From NCBI GenBank assembly GCA_964478945.1, contig CAYZJV010000006.1:1-64000 (forward strand): a DNA stretch of 64,000 nt, written 5' to 3'. Positions 25,703 to 34,635 of this stretch are shown in pieces; the stretch's first letter is position 1; each line of letters begins with the position of its first letter. The notes beneath the pieces were generated by a model. That model was given only the letters and a program-made list of their open reading frames with translations. It had not been told where the DNA came from and did not search any database. This DNA is from CAYZJV01 sp964478945. GTDB taxonomy: Bacteria > Spirochaetota > Spirochaetia > Sphaerochaetales > Sphaerochaetaceae. The position numbers and the translations under genes are program-made.

Positions 25703-26515
25703 ATGGCACATGCGAAGTTTGATTTCACCGGTGAAGTGGTGGTGATCTCGGGAGCAAGTCGAGGCATAGGACGAACAATGGCATCACAATTCTCCAAAGC
25801 CAATGCCACTGTAATCGCAATCGATCGGGATTCCGAAGGACTCGAACAAACCAAGCAACTGGTACCCCAGTGCCATATAAGGAGCGTGGACATCCGGAAT
25901 CGGGATGAAGTACACCAATTGATGCGGTACATCAAGGAGACTTTCGGAAGATTGGACGTATGCATCAACAATGCCGCGATCGCTCCGCACGCCGCACTGG
26001 AAACCTATCCTGAATTGGTATGGGAACGAGTCTACGACGTCAATTGCAAAGGCACCTTCCTCATGACCCGGGAAAGTTCGAATGTAATGAAAGACTTGAA
26101 CACAGCAGGCGCGATCATCAACTTCTCATCGGCAGCGGCGATGAGGGGAAGTGCGGGAAGTGCCGCCTATGCATCGAGCAGGGCCGCGGTCGAATCGTTT
26201 GGGAGAGTCGTCGCGATCGAACTCTCACCCTACCGAATACGGGTGAACACGATCCGACCGGGACTCATCGACACCCAAGTGAAACCACTGCCACAATCGA
26301 TGAAGGAGAGTCTTGAAAAGAGAATCCCCACATTGCCGATGCAAAGACCGGGAGAACCCGAGGAAGTCGGCAACGTTGCCATGTTCCTCGCATCCGATCT
26401 GGCCTCATACATGACAGGCTCCGTGGTTACGGTGGATGGAGGTTCGCTATGTGGAACCTACCCATCCCAACACGTCACCGATGACGATGTGCGTTACCGA
26501 TGGGTGTACGAATGA
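25703..26515 (+). CDS. Short-chain dehydrogenase/reductase with an atypical active site
   Basis: This 270-residue SDR has the dinucleotide-binding 'ISGASRGIG', an Asp after strand 2 ('IAIDRD', favouring NAD(H)), 'INNAA', and the catalytic S143 and Y156. The YxxxK motif reads Y-A-S-S-R, with Arg160 instead of the near-invariant lysine. The end 'TGSVVTVDGG' is typical of the family. Length is normal. GAGGGGGA lies 7-8 nt before the ATG. It is divergent from the tandem peptidase genes and convergent with the long DUF885 gene. Substrate unknown; reduced or altered activity is possible. Confidence 0.85.
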   Translation: MAHAKFDFTGEVVVISGASRGIGRTMASQFSKANATVIAIDRDSEGLEQTKQLVPQCHIRSVDIRNRDEVHQLMRYIKETFGRLDVCINNAAIAPHAALETYPELVWERVYDVNCKGTFLMTRESSNVMKDLNTAGAIINFSSAAAMRGSAGSAAYASSRAAVESFGRVVAIELSPYRIRVNTIRPGLIDTQVKPLPQSMKESLEKRIPTLPMQRPGEPEEVGNVAMFLASDLASYMTGSVVTVDGGSLCGTYPSQHVTDDDVRYRWVYE

Positions 26516-26585
26516 AAGGGATCAATACCCAAAGGCAAGCGGTGAACCGGACTTCAAAGGGTGAGGAGGGGATCCTTACGTTGCC

Positions 26586-26609
26586 TGCTTTCACTCGGTA
26601 ATGAAAGCA
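26586..26609. terminator. Hairpin between convergent SDR and DUF885 genes
   Basis: An 8-bp stem, TGCTTTCA/TGAAAGCA with an 8-nt loop, lies in the 129-bp gap between convergent genes. There is no U-tract. Confidence 0.45.
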
Positions 26610-26644
26610 AGCTTTCCGCTACCCTCGTATCGTTCGGAAATGAA

Positions 26645-28315
26645 CTATCTCTTACCCATCATCTCAGCGGCAATCCTTTCCGCGGGAATCGTTCCGTAGG
26701 AAAGGAAACTGTCATGGAACGCCCGTAGCGAAAATTGATCTCCCATCTTCTGTGCTATCGTATCCCTCAAGGCCTTGATCTTCTCAACCCCATAAAGATA
26801 CATGATCGCACTACCGGGAAAAAGACTGTTCTTGACAGCCTCACCATAGGCCGCCGCGGGAGCCATCATGGCCTTATCGCGATAGTACGAAATCGCATCC
26901 TCCAAGGAAAACCGACCGGTATGCAAAGCGATATCGACCACCGCCCTGGCAGCCATTCTCCTTTGGGAGGAGATTTCCGCATACGATTCGAGTGGAGAGA
27001 GGAATCCTTTGGAACCGGCAAGTTCCGAAATGTAACACGCCCATCCCTCGCAATGGGTACCACCGCAGAGCATGGTAAGACGGGAAGGCCCATCGTTGGC
27101 CGCTATTTGACCGACACGGGAACGTGAACGCACCGCATTCCAGTTCTGCACATGATGCCCTATCCCACCATGATGCAAGACGTGATTCGTCTTGATGACG
27201 AAGGTATTGTTCGCACGAAGGAAAGCCTCTTGCGTAGCATCGCTTTCTTCAGATGGGAAAGGCGAGACAAGATACCTATAGGTATCGGGTCGATTCCAAC
27301 GTGGAGGACAACGATAGAAGAGGAAATAAAGATATGGTTGGGCCTTGCGTGCCCACCTTGGAATGGGAACATACTCGATGGGATAATCGGACCACGTGAC
27401 CAGATTCTCCCTTTCGTTGAGCAACCTACTCTCTTCCCACAATTCTTCATAGGTTTTCAGGTACCCTTCCTTGTCGGGATGCTGGTCGGCCAATAGAGCC
27501 AGGGCTTCCTGCGGGGAAGCGGCACCGAATTCACCGGCATTGGCATCCAAGATGACACTGCAGTCGGCGACGATCGCTTCAGCATGCTGCATATAGGCAT
27601 GAAGATCGAAACTTCGGTCGATCCCGTGGGCCCAACCCAAGATATCCTTGAACACTTCGGTGCCACATCGGATCTTCTCGAAGGCGATCTCCGGTAGATC
27701 GTGTTTCAAGAACCCGGAAAATTCCTCAACCGCGCGGATAGCCGCCTTCCGGGATTGTCCATCCACACGCAAACCTTCGTCCTGCTGCAGCACATCGAGC
27801 CCATCGATGAGGAAGGCCAAAGTACCCGCACATTCTTTATCGGCACGTTCTGCCCATTCCTTGGGGGAACCTTGCAATTGTGACTTCGCATCGGCCAGAA
27901 AGCGTGGCAAACCCCTCAACCGACTATCGAAATCGGCCTGCTTGTCCTTTACACTCCTGGTGTCGGAAAGAAAGAGGGAAATGAGGGAGAAGGCGGCTTC
28001 ACCGGTATAGGTGACAGGATTATAGGTATACATATAACCCGAGTCCCGCTCCCACTTCTGCATCTTCAGAAACCCTTCGGCCAAATCCCTATCGATTTTT
28101 CGAAACCGGTCCAATCCATCCCGATCCACCAATTCCACATCGGAAAGCAACTGTGAAATTTCGTTCACGACCGTCTCCAAACCATCAGAATCGACTGCAG
28201 GCAACACTCCATTGTAGGAGTGCAGCCCGGCACACGTCGCATCTATCGGTCGACGGGCGAAAAGGTGGTTGAAGAACGCATCGAGCCACCGATCGAATCG
28301 AGTATCATTGGTCAT
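26645..28315 (-). CDS. DUF885-family protein, full length, HExxPGH glutamate replaced
   Basis: The 556-residue product has DUF885 features, including 'GGTHCEGWACYISELAG', which matches the family's EGWA region. The metal motif reads H381-H382-G-G-I-G-H387-H388 where HExxPGHH is expected, so the presumed catalytic Glu and the Pro are both changed. No signal peptide is seen. It is the last gene of the oppA-to-DUF885 operon, 24 nt after the Gfo/Idh/MocA gene. The start at 28315 has AGGGGGA 7 nt upstream; 28336 is an alternative. It may be inactive as a peptidase, or a lyase or hydrolase with altered chemistry (inference). Confidence 0.7.
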   Translation of the reverse strand: MTNDTRFDRWLDAFFNHLFARRPIDATCAGLHSYNGVLPAVDSDGLETVVNEISQLLSDVELVDRDGLDRFRKIDRDLAEGFLKMQKWERDSGYMYTYNPVTYTGEAAFSLISLFLSDTRSVKDKQADFDSRLRGLPRFLADAKSQLQGSPKEWAERADKECAGTLAFLIDGLDVLQQDEGLRVDGQSRKAAIRAVEEFSGFLKHDLPEIAFEKIRCGTEVFKDILGWAHGIDRSFDLHAYMQHAEAIVADCSVILDANAGEFGAASPQEALALLADQHPDKEGYLKTYEELWEESRLLNERENLVTWSDYPIEYVPIPRWARKAQPYLYFLFYRCPPRWNRPDTYRYLVSPFPSEESDATQEAFLRANNTFVIKTNHVLHHGGIGHHVQNWNAVRSRSRVGQIAANDGPSRLTMLCGGTHCEGWACYISELAGSKGFLSPLESYAEISSQRRMAARAVVDIALHTGRFSLEDAISYYRDKAMMAPAAAYGEAVKNSLFPGSAIMYLYGVEKIKALRDTIAQKMGDQFSLRAFHDSFLSYGTIPAERIAAEMMGKR

Positions 28316-28339
28316 CGCAGATTCCCCCTTCTCCATTGT

Positions 28340-29512
28340 TCACATCTCCGAATTGTGTACCCACCGATTCTCATAGTGGGCGGTGCTCGCCATATTGATG
28401 ATCTTCTGCACACGTGCGCTCTGGATGAAATTCCCCTGGTTCTCGGGTCCGCCAGAAACGATCTCCTCCATGAAATTGTGGACAAGACACGCATAGAAGA
28501 CCTGGTCCCAAGACTGTCCCTCTTCATACGCGGGAGGGAAGAACTTCCTCGGAATCTCCATATCGACATACTCGACCGCATCCGGTTTGGCACCCTTGAG
28601 AGTCTGGATCACACCGAACTCCTCCACCAAACGCACCTGCAAGCCACCCTTCGATCCATAGATCCTCGCCTCGATTCCAGGATAGTTGCCCACCGTCACG
28701 ATGCTCGACTGGAGGGAGAACAAAGTACCGTTCATCCCTTGCCCGATGAAGATATCGGCATCGTCGACATTGATACGGGAGTACTCCTTATCCAGATTGG
28801 TGAGCTTTCTCTCCTTCACCATGTTCGCCATGATGCAGGAAACCCGTTCGAGATCGGAACCGATGAGTTCCAACCCGATATCGATGGTGGGCGCACCGTA
28901 GCCCTCCAAGGAAAAGATCCCTATTCCCTCGGGAGTAAGGTCGGTATGGAAAGAAGGTGGCGTCGCGGGATATTCCCTATGAATACGTTTGTCCATGGGA
29001 TAATCGGGATTCAACCATTGGGAATTCTGTTCATACCCGTTGTAGATGAAGGGATCTCCAATGAACCCGTTGCGCACGAGATCGAACATATATTGTACCG
29101 CAGGGGCATATCGGAACGTCAAACCGACTTTGGTCTTCAAGTTCTTGCTATCGGCAAGCTGCTGGGCACGGATCACATCCTTGTAATCGTGACACACCGG
29201 CTTCTCGACCAATACATGCTTGCCCGCCTCGAGTGCTTCGAACGTCAACACCTCGTGACTGTTGTCATGCTGGTCCCCTGCACGGGTAACCACATCGATC
29301 ACATCGATATCTTCCCGCTGCATCAACTTCTGGTAATCGGTATACACATCGGGAATCGAAAATTTCGAAGCGGCATCCTTCGCCAGATCCTCATGCAAAT
29401 CGGCAATCGCCACGATATCGCACAAAGGCGAACCCACATATCCCGGCAAATGGGCCCTCTGGCACCATCTTCCGGCTCCTATCACACCAACTCTCAATTT
29501 TTCACGCAACAT
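28340..29512 (-). CDS. Gfo/Idh/MocA-family NAD(P)-dependent oxidoreductase
   Basis: The 390-residue protein has the N-terminal Rossmann motif 'VGVIGAGRWCQRAHLPGY', the family signature 'GKHVLVEKPVCHDY' and a C-terminal alpha/beta substrate domain. Members oxidise or reduce sugars, inositols or sugar-like compounds. Two adjacent ATGs occur; the second (29512) has the better spacing from AGGAGG. It lies between a nitroreductase and the DUF885 gene in one operon with a peptide importer, an unusual companion for this family. Substrate not deducible. Confidence 0.85.
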   Translation of the reverse strand: MLREKLRVGVIGAGRWCQRAHLPGYVGSPLCDIVAIADLHEDLAKDAASKFSIPDVYTDYQKLMQREDIDVIDVVTRAGDQHDNSHEVLTFEALEAGKHVLVEKPVCHDYKDVIRAQQLADSKNLKTKVGLTFRYAPAVQYMFDLVRNGFIGDPFIYNGYEQNSQWLNPDYPMDKRIHREYPATPPSFHTDLTPEGIGIFSLEGYGAPTIDIGLELIGSDLERVSCIMANMVKERKLTNLDKEYSRINVDDADIFIGQGMNGTLFSLQSSIVTVGNYPGIEARIYGSKGGLQVRLVEEFGVIQTLKGAKPDAVEYVDMEIPRKFFPPAYEEGQSWDQVFYACLVHNFMEEIVSGGPENQGNFIQSARVQKIINMASTAHYENRWVHNSEM

Positions 29513-29533
29513 CATTACCTCCTCCCAGCCACC

Positions 29534-30082
29534 TCAACAGGTAAGCCGGACCAATTCCTTGTATTCGAGCCGAAAGACTTTTGCAGGACTTTCGGCGGGT
29601 CTTCCAATAGGCAACAACAACATCGGGACCAATTCACTTGGAATGGACAAAGTCGTCTTCAAACGATCGGCATCGAATCCGATCACGCAGGTCGAACCCA
29701 ATCCCAATGCGGTAGCAGCCAGCATCATGTTTTGAACCACACCCATGCAATCCAATTTGCTCATGTCGCCACGACCCTTGTCCCCGTAACGGGCACCCAT
29801 TCGCCTGGGATCGTAACAAACCACCACGATGATGGGAGCAGTAGCGACCCACTCTTGCCGGACAATCTTTCCCCGTGCGGTAATTCCCGCATCGGTAGTC
29901 TCCATGACACGTCTACGGGCATCCTCGCTTCGCACGATCACAAATTCACGTGCCTGCATGTTCCCAGCCGAGGGAGCCAATGTACCCGCATGAAGAATCT
30001 TCGACAAATCACTATCCGAGAGAGGATCGGAAGTAAAGGCACGAATGCTTCTTCGCAGTTCAATACAATCGAATACATCCAT
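29534..30082 (-). CDS. Nitroreductase-family flavoprotein 1
   Basis: The 182-residue protein has the FMN-binding opening 'IELRRSIRAFTSDPLSD', 'LAPSAGNMQAREFVIV', and the later 'AATALGLGSTCVIGFDAD' and 'LLLPIGRPAE' segments. The family uses FMN and NAD(P)H to reduce nitro compounds, quinones or enamides, or to oxidise peptide-derived rings in some biosynthetic enzymes. It starts 3 nt after nitroreductase 2 stops. The pair may form a heterodimer. The physiological substrate is unknown. Confidence 0.85.
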   Translation of the reverse strand: MDVFDCIELRRSIRAFTSDPLSDSDLSKILHAGTLAPSAGNMQAREFVIVRSEDARRRVMETTDAGITARGKIVRQEWVATAPIIVVVCYDPRRMGARYGDKGRGDMSKLDCMGVVQNMMLAATALGLGSTCVIGFDADRLKTTLSIPSELVPMLLLPIGRPAESPAKVFRLEYKELVRLTC

Positions 30083-30085
30083 AGA

Positions 30086-30667
30086 TCACTTCCCCGCAAG
30101 CGGAAATTCGCCCCACCGATCCCAGTGGACATACTCATCCACACGAAGGTGGGGACGATCCTTTCCCATCCCCTCGGCATACCCCATCACCATCACCAAC
30201 AACGGCTCGATATGGTGTGGAAGATCCAACAGGAGAGCCAACCCATCCCGATCGAATTCCCGAACCATCGAAGCTGAGATACCTTTTTCGGCAGCGTGGA
30301 AAAGAACCGACATCACCGCCGCTCCGATATCGATCAGGCCAAACCTCTGTACTCCATCGGCACCGATCTTGGCCTTGGCCCGCAATCGATCCATCGCCAC
30401 GACAATCACCGCAGGAGCCTCTACGAACCAAGCCACTTCCCCTTCCCCGACATTCCTTGGTCGGAACTGTACATCGAGCAACAATGAAGCCAATTCGCGC
30501 CTTCGATCGGCATCATGGACAACAATGAACTCCCAAGGCTGGCAATTGGCATGCGAAGGAGCCCAAGAAGTCGCCCCGAGCACATCCAACAACACATCGT
30601 CCCCTATAGGCTGTCCATTGAACCTATGGGTATCGCCCAAACGAGAAGGATCCTCCCGCGAAATCAT
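30086..30667 (-). CDS. Nitroreductase-family flavoprotein 2
   Basis: The 193-residue member of the nitroreductase family has 'ATSWAPSHANCQPWEFIVV' and 'RFGLIDIGAAVMSVLFHAAEKG'. The usual N-terminal 'RRSxRxF' is less well conserved ('THRFNGQPI'), so the two nitroreductases are diverged rather than recent copies. Its ATG overlaps the TPP-enzyme stop by 4 nt (ATGA), showing tight coupling within the operon. Role inferred only as a flavin-dependent redox step on the imported compound. Confidence 0.8.
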   Translation of the reverse strand: MISREDPSRLGDTHRFNGQPIGDDVLLDVLGATSWAPSHANCQPWEFIVVHDADRRRELASLLLDVQFRPRNVGEGEVAWFVEAPAVIVVAMDRLRAKAKIGADGVQRFGLIDIGAAVMSVLFHAAEKGISASMVREFDRDGLALLLDLPHHIEPLLVMVMGYAEGMGKDRPHLRVDEYVHWDRWGEFPLAGK

Positions 30668-32286
30668 TTGTGCTTTCTCAAAATCAACGGTTCGTATTCA
30701 CTCTGATCAATGTAGGCATGCACAATCACAGGTCCGTCGGAAGCCAACGCCTTTTTCAACGCCTCTTCATACGCTTCGGCCGAATCGACGGAGAGCACCG
30801 GGACACCAAAGACAAATTCGGCAGCCTGAGGTTGTACATCGCTCAAAGTCGTACCCTCGGTAACCTTGCCCCGTTTCTTCTGTTTCAACCTGATCAGCTC
30901 GAGTTTGGTATCGGAAAGCACGATGAATACGATCGGCAAGCCGATGCGTTTCGCTGTCGCCATTTCGCCCACCATCATCATATAGCCGCCATCGCCCGTG
31001 ATACAAACCACAGGGGCCTCGGGACGTGCGAGTTTCGCACCCAAAGCAGCCGGAATACCGAACCCCATGGAAGACCAACCGTTGGTCATCAATTGACCAT
31101 AAGGATGACGGGTTCTCCAGGCCTGTCCGATCAAATGGGTATGGGCACCCACATCACAAGTGAGAATGCCATCATCGGGTAACAATTTCCTCAATACCTT
31201 GAGTATCGTAAGAGGACCGAAAACGCCCTCGGTCGGTTCGAATTTCGCGAACATCAAATCACGTCGCTCTTTCAAAGCATCCATGTTCCATTTGGAATCG
31301 ATCGGATCGAGATCGATCAATCGCTGCAACGCACTTTCAGGATTTCCCACCACATCAAGGATATCGGTATATACGGCACGATCGATATCGCATGAAGTGG
31401 TGTCGATATGCACCAAGGGAACTACCGGCATCCATGCCTCATAATTGAATTCCACAGGATCGTAGCCTATCGCCACCACCAGGTCGGCTTCTTTGTTGGT
31501 CAATGCGACGATATCGCTCAGAGCATGGAACAATACTCCTGCGTAGCTGCGATGGTCCTCATCGATCAAACCCTTGGCCATCGGAGTCAACACCACCGGA
31601 ATCTTGTGCTTCTCCGCAATCCTTACGATCTGTGGACCAAGCCCCAAACGAACCGCAGTCAGCCCGATCGCGAGCAAAGGCTTCTTGGAAGCGGAAAATC
31701 TCTTTTCCATAGCAATCATCGCGTCATCGGAACACTCTTCAATCGGATCGGCTTCGAATTTCTCCAACAACCGTGCATCGACCACCACATCACCGGTACC
31801 CTCGGGCAAACCGATATGAACCGGACCGGGAACCTCCGACAATGCGGTCTTGATCGCATCCGAAAGCATCTCTTGTGCATGGGAAGGATCCAACCTCATG
31901 GTCTTTTTGGTCAAAGGCTTGAATAGGGTCTGATGGTCTATGGCCATCTGGGTAATACGACCCATCATCTTGTCGGGTGGTTCGGTGGTGAGTGCCAACA
32001 GGGGAGCGCGATCGAGATAGGCACTTCCCACACCCGTGGACAAATTGGTCGCACCCGGTCCCGTTGTACCATAACAGACTCCCGGAACTCCAGTCAGCCA
32101 TCCGTACACCGTGGCCATGAATCCTCCGCTCGCCTCATTCGCCACCAAAGTGAAATCGAGACCACCGGATTCCATCGCCTCCATATACGCAAGCCAATCT
32201 CCACTTGGAATACCGAAAAGATGCTTGACCCCCTGTTTCTTCAGAAGCGCAACCAAATATTCCGCGAAAGTCATATTACGATCCAT
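30664..32286 (-). CDS. Thiamine-pyrophosphate enzyme, acetolactate-synthase/decarboxylase-like
   Basis: The 540-residue protein has the three-domain TPP fold. The N-terminal Pyr domain carries the catalytic Glu in 'LVANEASGGFMA' and 'GTTGPGATN'. A central domain follows ('KPLLAIGLTAVRLG'), then the PP domain with 'GDGGYMMMVGE'. Relatives include acetolactate synthases and 2-oxo-acid decarboxylases. No IlvN-type small subunit or other branched-chain gene is near, so a decarboxylase or carboligase specific to this locus is more likely than housekeeping acetolactate synthesis. The second of two adjacent ATGs was chosen for spacing from AGGAGG. Confidence 0.8.
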   Translation of the reverse strand: MDRNMTFAEYLVALLKKQGVKHLFGIPSGDWLAYMEAMESGGLDFTLVANEASGGFMATVYGWLTGVPGVCYGTTGPGATNLSTGVGSAYLDRAPLLALTTEPPDKMMGRITQMAIDHQTLFKPLTKKTMRLDPSHAQEMLSDAIKTALSEVPGPVHIGLPEGTGDVVVDARLLEKFEADPIEECSDDAMIAMEKRFSASKKPLLAIGLTAVRLGLGPQIVRIAEKHKIPVVLTPMAKGLIDEDHRSYAGVLFHALSDIVALTNKEADLVVAIGYDPVEFNYEAWMPVVPLVHIDTTSCDIDRAVYTDILDVVGNPESALQRLIDLDPIDSKWNMDALKERRDLMFAKFEPTEGVFGPLTILKVLRKLLPDDGILTCDVGAHTHLIGQAWRTRHPYGQLMTNGWSSMGFGIPAALGAKLARPEAPVVCITGDGGYMMMVGEMATAKRIGLPIVFIVLSDTKLELIRLKQKKRGKVTEGTTLSDVQPQAAEFVFGVPVLSVDSAEAYEEALKKALASDGPVIVHAYIDQSEYEPLILRKHK

Positions 32287-32324
32287 CATATCCTCCTATC
32301 CTCACCAGATGCCTTCAACGCACA

Positions 32325-33632
32325 TCAATCATTCAATTGTAAAAAACTCGAGAACACCATATGTGCATACGCATTGTCACTCACACCACCCATCTCACGG
32401 ATCGAATGCATCGCATAAAGAGCCAAGCCCATATCCACCGAACGGACATCCACATGGGTGACCGACGCCGTTCCTGCCGCCGAACCCCCGGGGGAGTCGG
32501 ACTTGTTCACATAGAATTGCCAAGGCACATGCGCAAGATTGCATACCTCTTGGAATACTGTGCTGGTCTCGCTGGTTGTCGTGAATTTTTGAGCTCCGCT
32601 CACCTTTATCACCGGACCACCATTGATAGCGACCTTCACCACAGGGTCGCTTCTCTCGGGAGCATTCGGATGGATTGCATGGGACATGTCGGCCGAAACC
32701 ATGAAGGAGGCCTGCTTGCTCCTGAGATATTCCTCCCTGCTCTTTCCAAGTGAAATGCAAATTCGCTCCAATACATCTGCCAACATGGGAGAATCGGCAC
32801 CTTGGATCGTGCGATTGCCCACCTCTTCGCTATCGACACAGCAAATCAACGGAGTACACCCTGGAGTGGAAACCGAAGTCAAAGCTTTCAACGAAGCATA
32901 GACCAAACCAAGATTGTCCAATTTCTTGGAACTGATGAACTCCTTTTGCGGTCCCCATACGCATCCACGCTCAAACTCGGAAGTATAGAGCTCGAAATCA
33001 CGGATATCGGAAGGTTCGCAACCAATTTGCTTTGCAATGGTTACAAGAAGTTTCGGAGAAGTATCCTTCCCGTCGGTCATCCCAAACAAAGGCAACATGT
33101 CCTTCTGAGGATTCAATTCCACACCAGAATTCACCCCTTTGTTGTGGTGGATGCTGATATTGGGGATATAGAGCATCGGCTCATCGAAAGAAATGGGAAC
33201 CTGTTTTGGATACAGAGTCGAAGTCCCTCGCAAAGAAACCCTTCCTGCCAGAGAGAGGGGACGATCCAACCAAGTGGAAAGGATCGGAGAACCATACACC
33301 TCGGCATTCAATTTCACCACATTCCCACCACCGGCCATCTCGGGAAACGGTTTGATCCGTATCGAAGGAGAATCGGTGTGGGTCTGGATGATACGGAAAC
33401 CATCCGACTCGATAGTATTCGTACCCACAATGAAGGCGATCAAAGCCGAATCGTTGATCGTCACATAATATTTGCCACCCTTCTCAAGACACCAGGATTC
33501 GGACATCTTCAATTCCACGAAACCACTCGATTCCAAGAGCTTCACCGAATTGGATACCACATGGAATGGACTGGGCGATTCATGGATGAAATCAAGCAGA
33601 TCTTGAGCGAGTTGTTGTTCATTCATAGCCAT
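32325..33632 (-). CDS. M18-family aminopeptidase
   Basis: The 435-residue protein is a typical M18 (ApeB/aspartyl aminopeptidase-like) enzyme. It has the metal-binding 'QTHTDSP', 'LNAEVYGSPILSTWLDRPLSL', the catalytic/metal 'CVDSEEVGN', and 'DMSHAIHPN'. M18 enzymes are cytosolic, dodecameric zinc peptidases removing N-terminal residues, often acidic ones. It sits just downstream of the five oligopeptide-importer genes, so it probably trims imported peptides. AGGAAA lies 2-3 nt before the ATG. Confidence 0.92.
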   Translation of the reverse strand: MAMNEQQLAQDLLDFIHESPSPFHVVSNSVKLLESSGFVELKMSESWCLEKGGKYYVTINDSALIAFIVGTNTIESDGFRIIQTHTDSPSIRIKPFPEMAGGGNVVKLNAEVYGSPILSTWLDRPLSLAGRVSLRGTSTLYPKQVPISFDEPMLYIPNISIHHNKGVNSGVELNPQKDMLPLFGMTDGKDTSPKLLVTIAKQIGCEPSDIRDFELYTSEFERGCVWGPQKEFISSKKLDNLGLVYASLKALTSVSTPGCTPLICCVDSEEVGNRTIQGADSPMLADVLERICISLGKSREEYLRSKQASFMVSADMSHAIHPNAPERSDPVVKVAINGGPVIKVSGAQKFTTTSETSTVFQEVCNLAHVPWQFYVNKSDSPGGSAAGTASVTHVDVRSVDMGLALYAMHSIREMGGVSDNAYAHMVFSSFLQLND

Positions 33633-33654
33633 AATTTCCTACCTCAACAAGTAT

Positions 33655-34635
33655 TCAAACCATGTGACAAGCACAGAAATGATGCGGAGCCTTCTCTTCG
33701 AACACCGGAGCCTCTTCCCGACAAATCGACTGTGCCAATGGACATCTTGGGCTGAAATAACAACCCGAGGGAGGATTGATCGGACTGGGGACCTCCCCCT
33801 CCAACGGCTGTACAGGATGCGACTCGGCATACACCGGATCAGGTTCCGGAATCGCCTTCAAGAGAGCCTGGGTATAGGGATGTTGCGGATGTTCATAGAT
33901 CTCATCACAATCGGCCATCTCCACGATCTTACCCAAGTACATCACCGCAACCCGATCGGAAATGTGGCGGACCATGGACAAGTCATGGGCGATGAACAAG
34001 TAAGTCAGATTCATCTTCTCCTGCAACTCCTCCATCAGAGTCACCACTTGGGCCTGTACCGAAACATCTAGTGCGGAAATCGGTTCATCGCATACGATAA
34101 ACTCGGGATCGACCGCAAGTGCCCGCGCGATACCGATCCTCTGCCTCTGCCCACCCGAGAATTCATGGGGATATCTATTGACAAATCCGGGATCGAGATT
34201 CACCTGGCTCAGCAACTCCTTGGCATACTCGATCCGTTGCTCCTTCCCCATCTCCGTATGGTGTATCATCAACGGTTCGCTGATGATGTTGCCAACAGTG
34301 AGACGGGGATTGAGTGATGAATAGGGGTCTTGGAAGATGATCTGCATCTTCTTCCTATATTCAAGCAAACCCTCTCTGGACAAAGTCGTGATATCCACAT
34401 CATTGTAGAGTACCGAACCTTCGGTAGGCTTGTAGAGCTGGAGGATTGTCCTTCCCGTGGTCGATTTTCCACACCCACTCTCACCCACAAGACCCAAAGT
34501 CTCACCAGCGTAGATATCGAAATCGAGACCATTCACCGCTTGGACGAGACTCGACTTCTTCAACAGCCCCCCTCCCACGGTGAAATGCTTCTTGAGACCC
34601 CTGACCTGCACCAGTTTTCGTCCATCATCTCGCAT
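33655..34635 (-). CDS. Oligopeptide ABC transporter ATPase (OppF/DppF type)
   Basis: The 326-residue ATPase has Walker A 'GLVGESGCGKSTTGRT', signature 'SGGQRQRIGIARAL', Walker B 'FIVCDEPISALDV' and the C-terminal OppF/DppF extension with Pro- and Cys-rich 'SGCYFSPRCPLAQSIC'. Two internal ATGs (34641 and 34635) fit a GAGGAGG site; the latter has the more usual spacing. The gene overlaps the OppD stop by about 11 nt. Pairs with the OppD-type ATPase to drive peptide import. Confidence 0.92.
   Translation of the reverse strand: MRDDGRKLVQVRGLKKHFTVGGGLLKKSSLVQAVNGLDFDIYAGETLGLVGESGCGKSTTGRTILQLYKPTEGSVLYNDVDITTLSREGLLEYRKKMQIIFQDPYSSLNPRLTVGNIISEPLMIHHTEMGKEQRIEYAKELLSQVNLDPGFVNRYPHEFSGGQRQRIGIARALAVDPEFIVCDEPISALDVSVQAQVVTLMEELQEKMNLTYLFIAHDLSMVRHISDRVAVMYLGKIVEMADCDEIYEHPQHPYTQALLKAIPEPDPVYAESHPVQPLEGEVPSPINPPSGCYFSPRCPLAQSICREEAPVFEEKAPHHFCACHMV

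Noticed and set aside
28220..30277. 685-codon plus-strand open frame
   Set aside because: It lies antisense to the DUF885, Gfo/Idh/MocA and nitroreductase genes, has His/Arg/Ile-rich low-quality sequence and no family features. It is a by-product of codon bias on the other strand.
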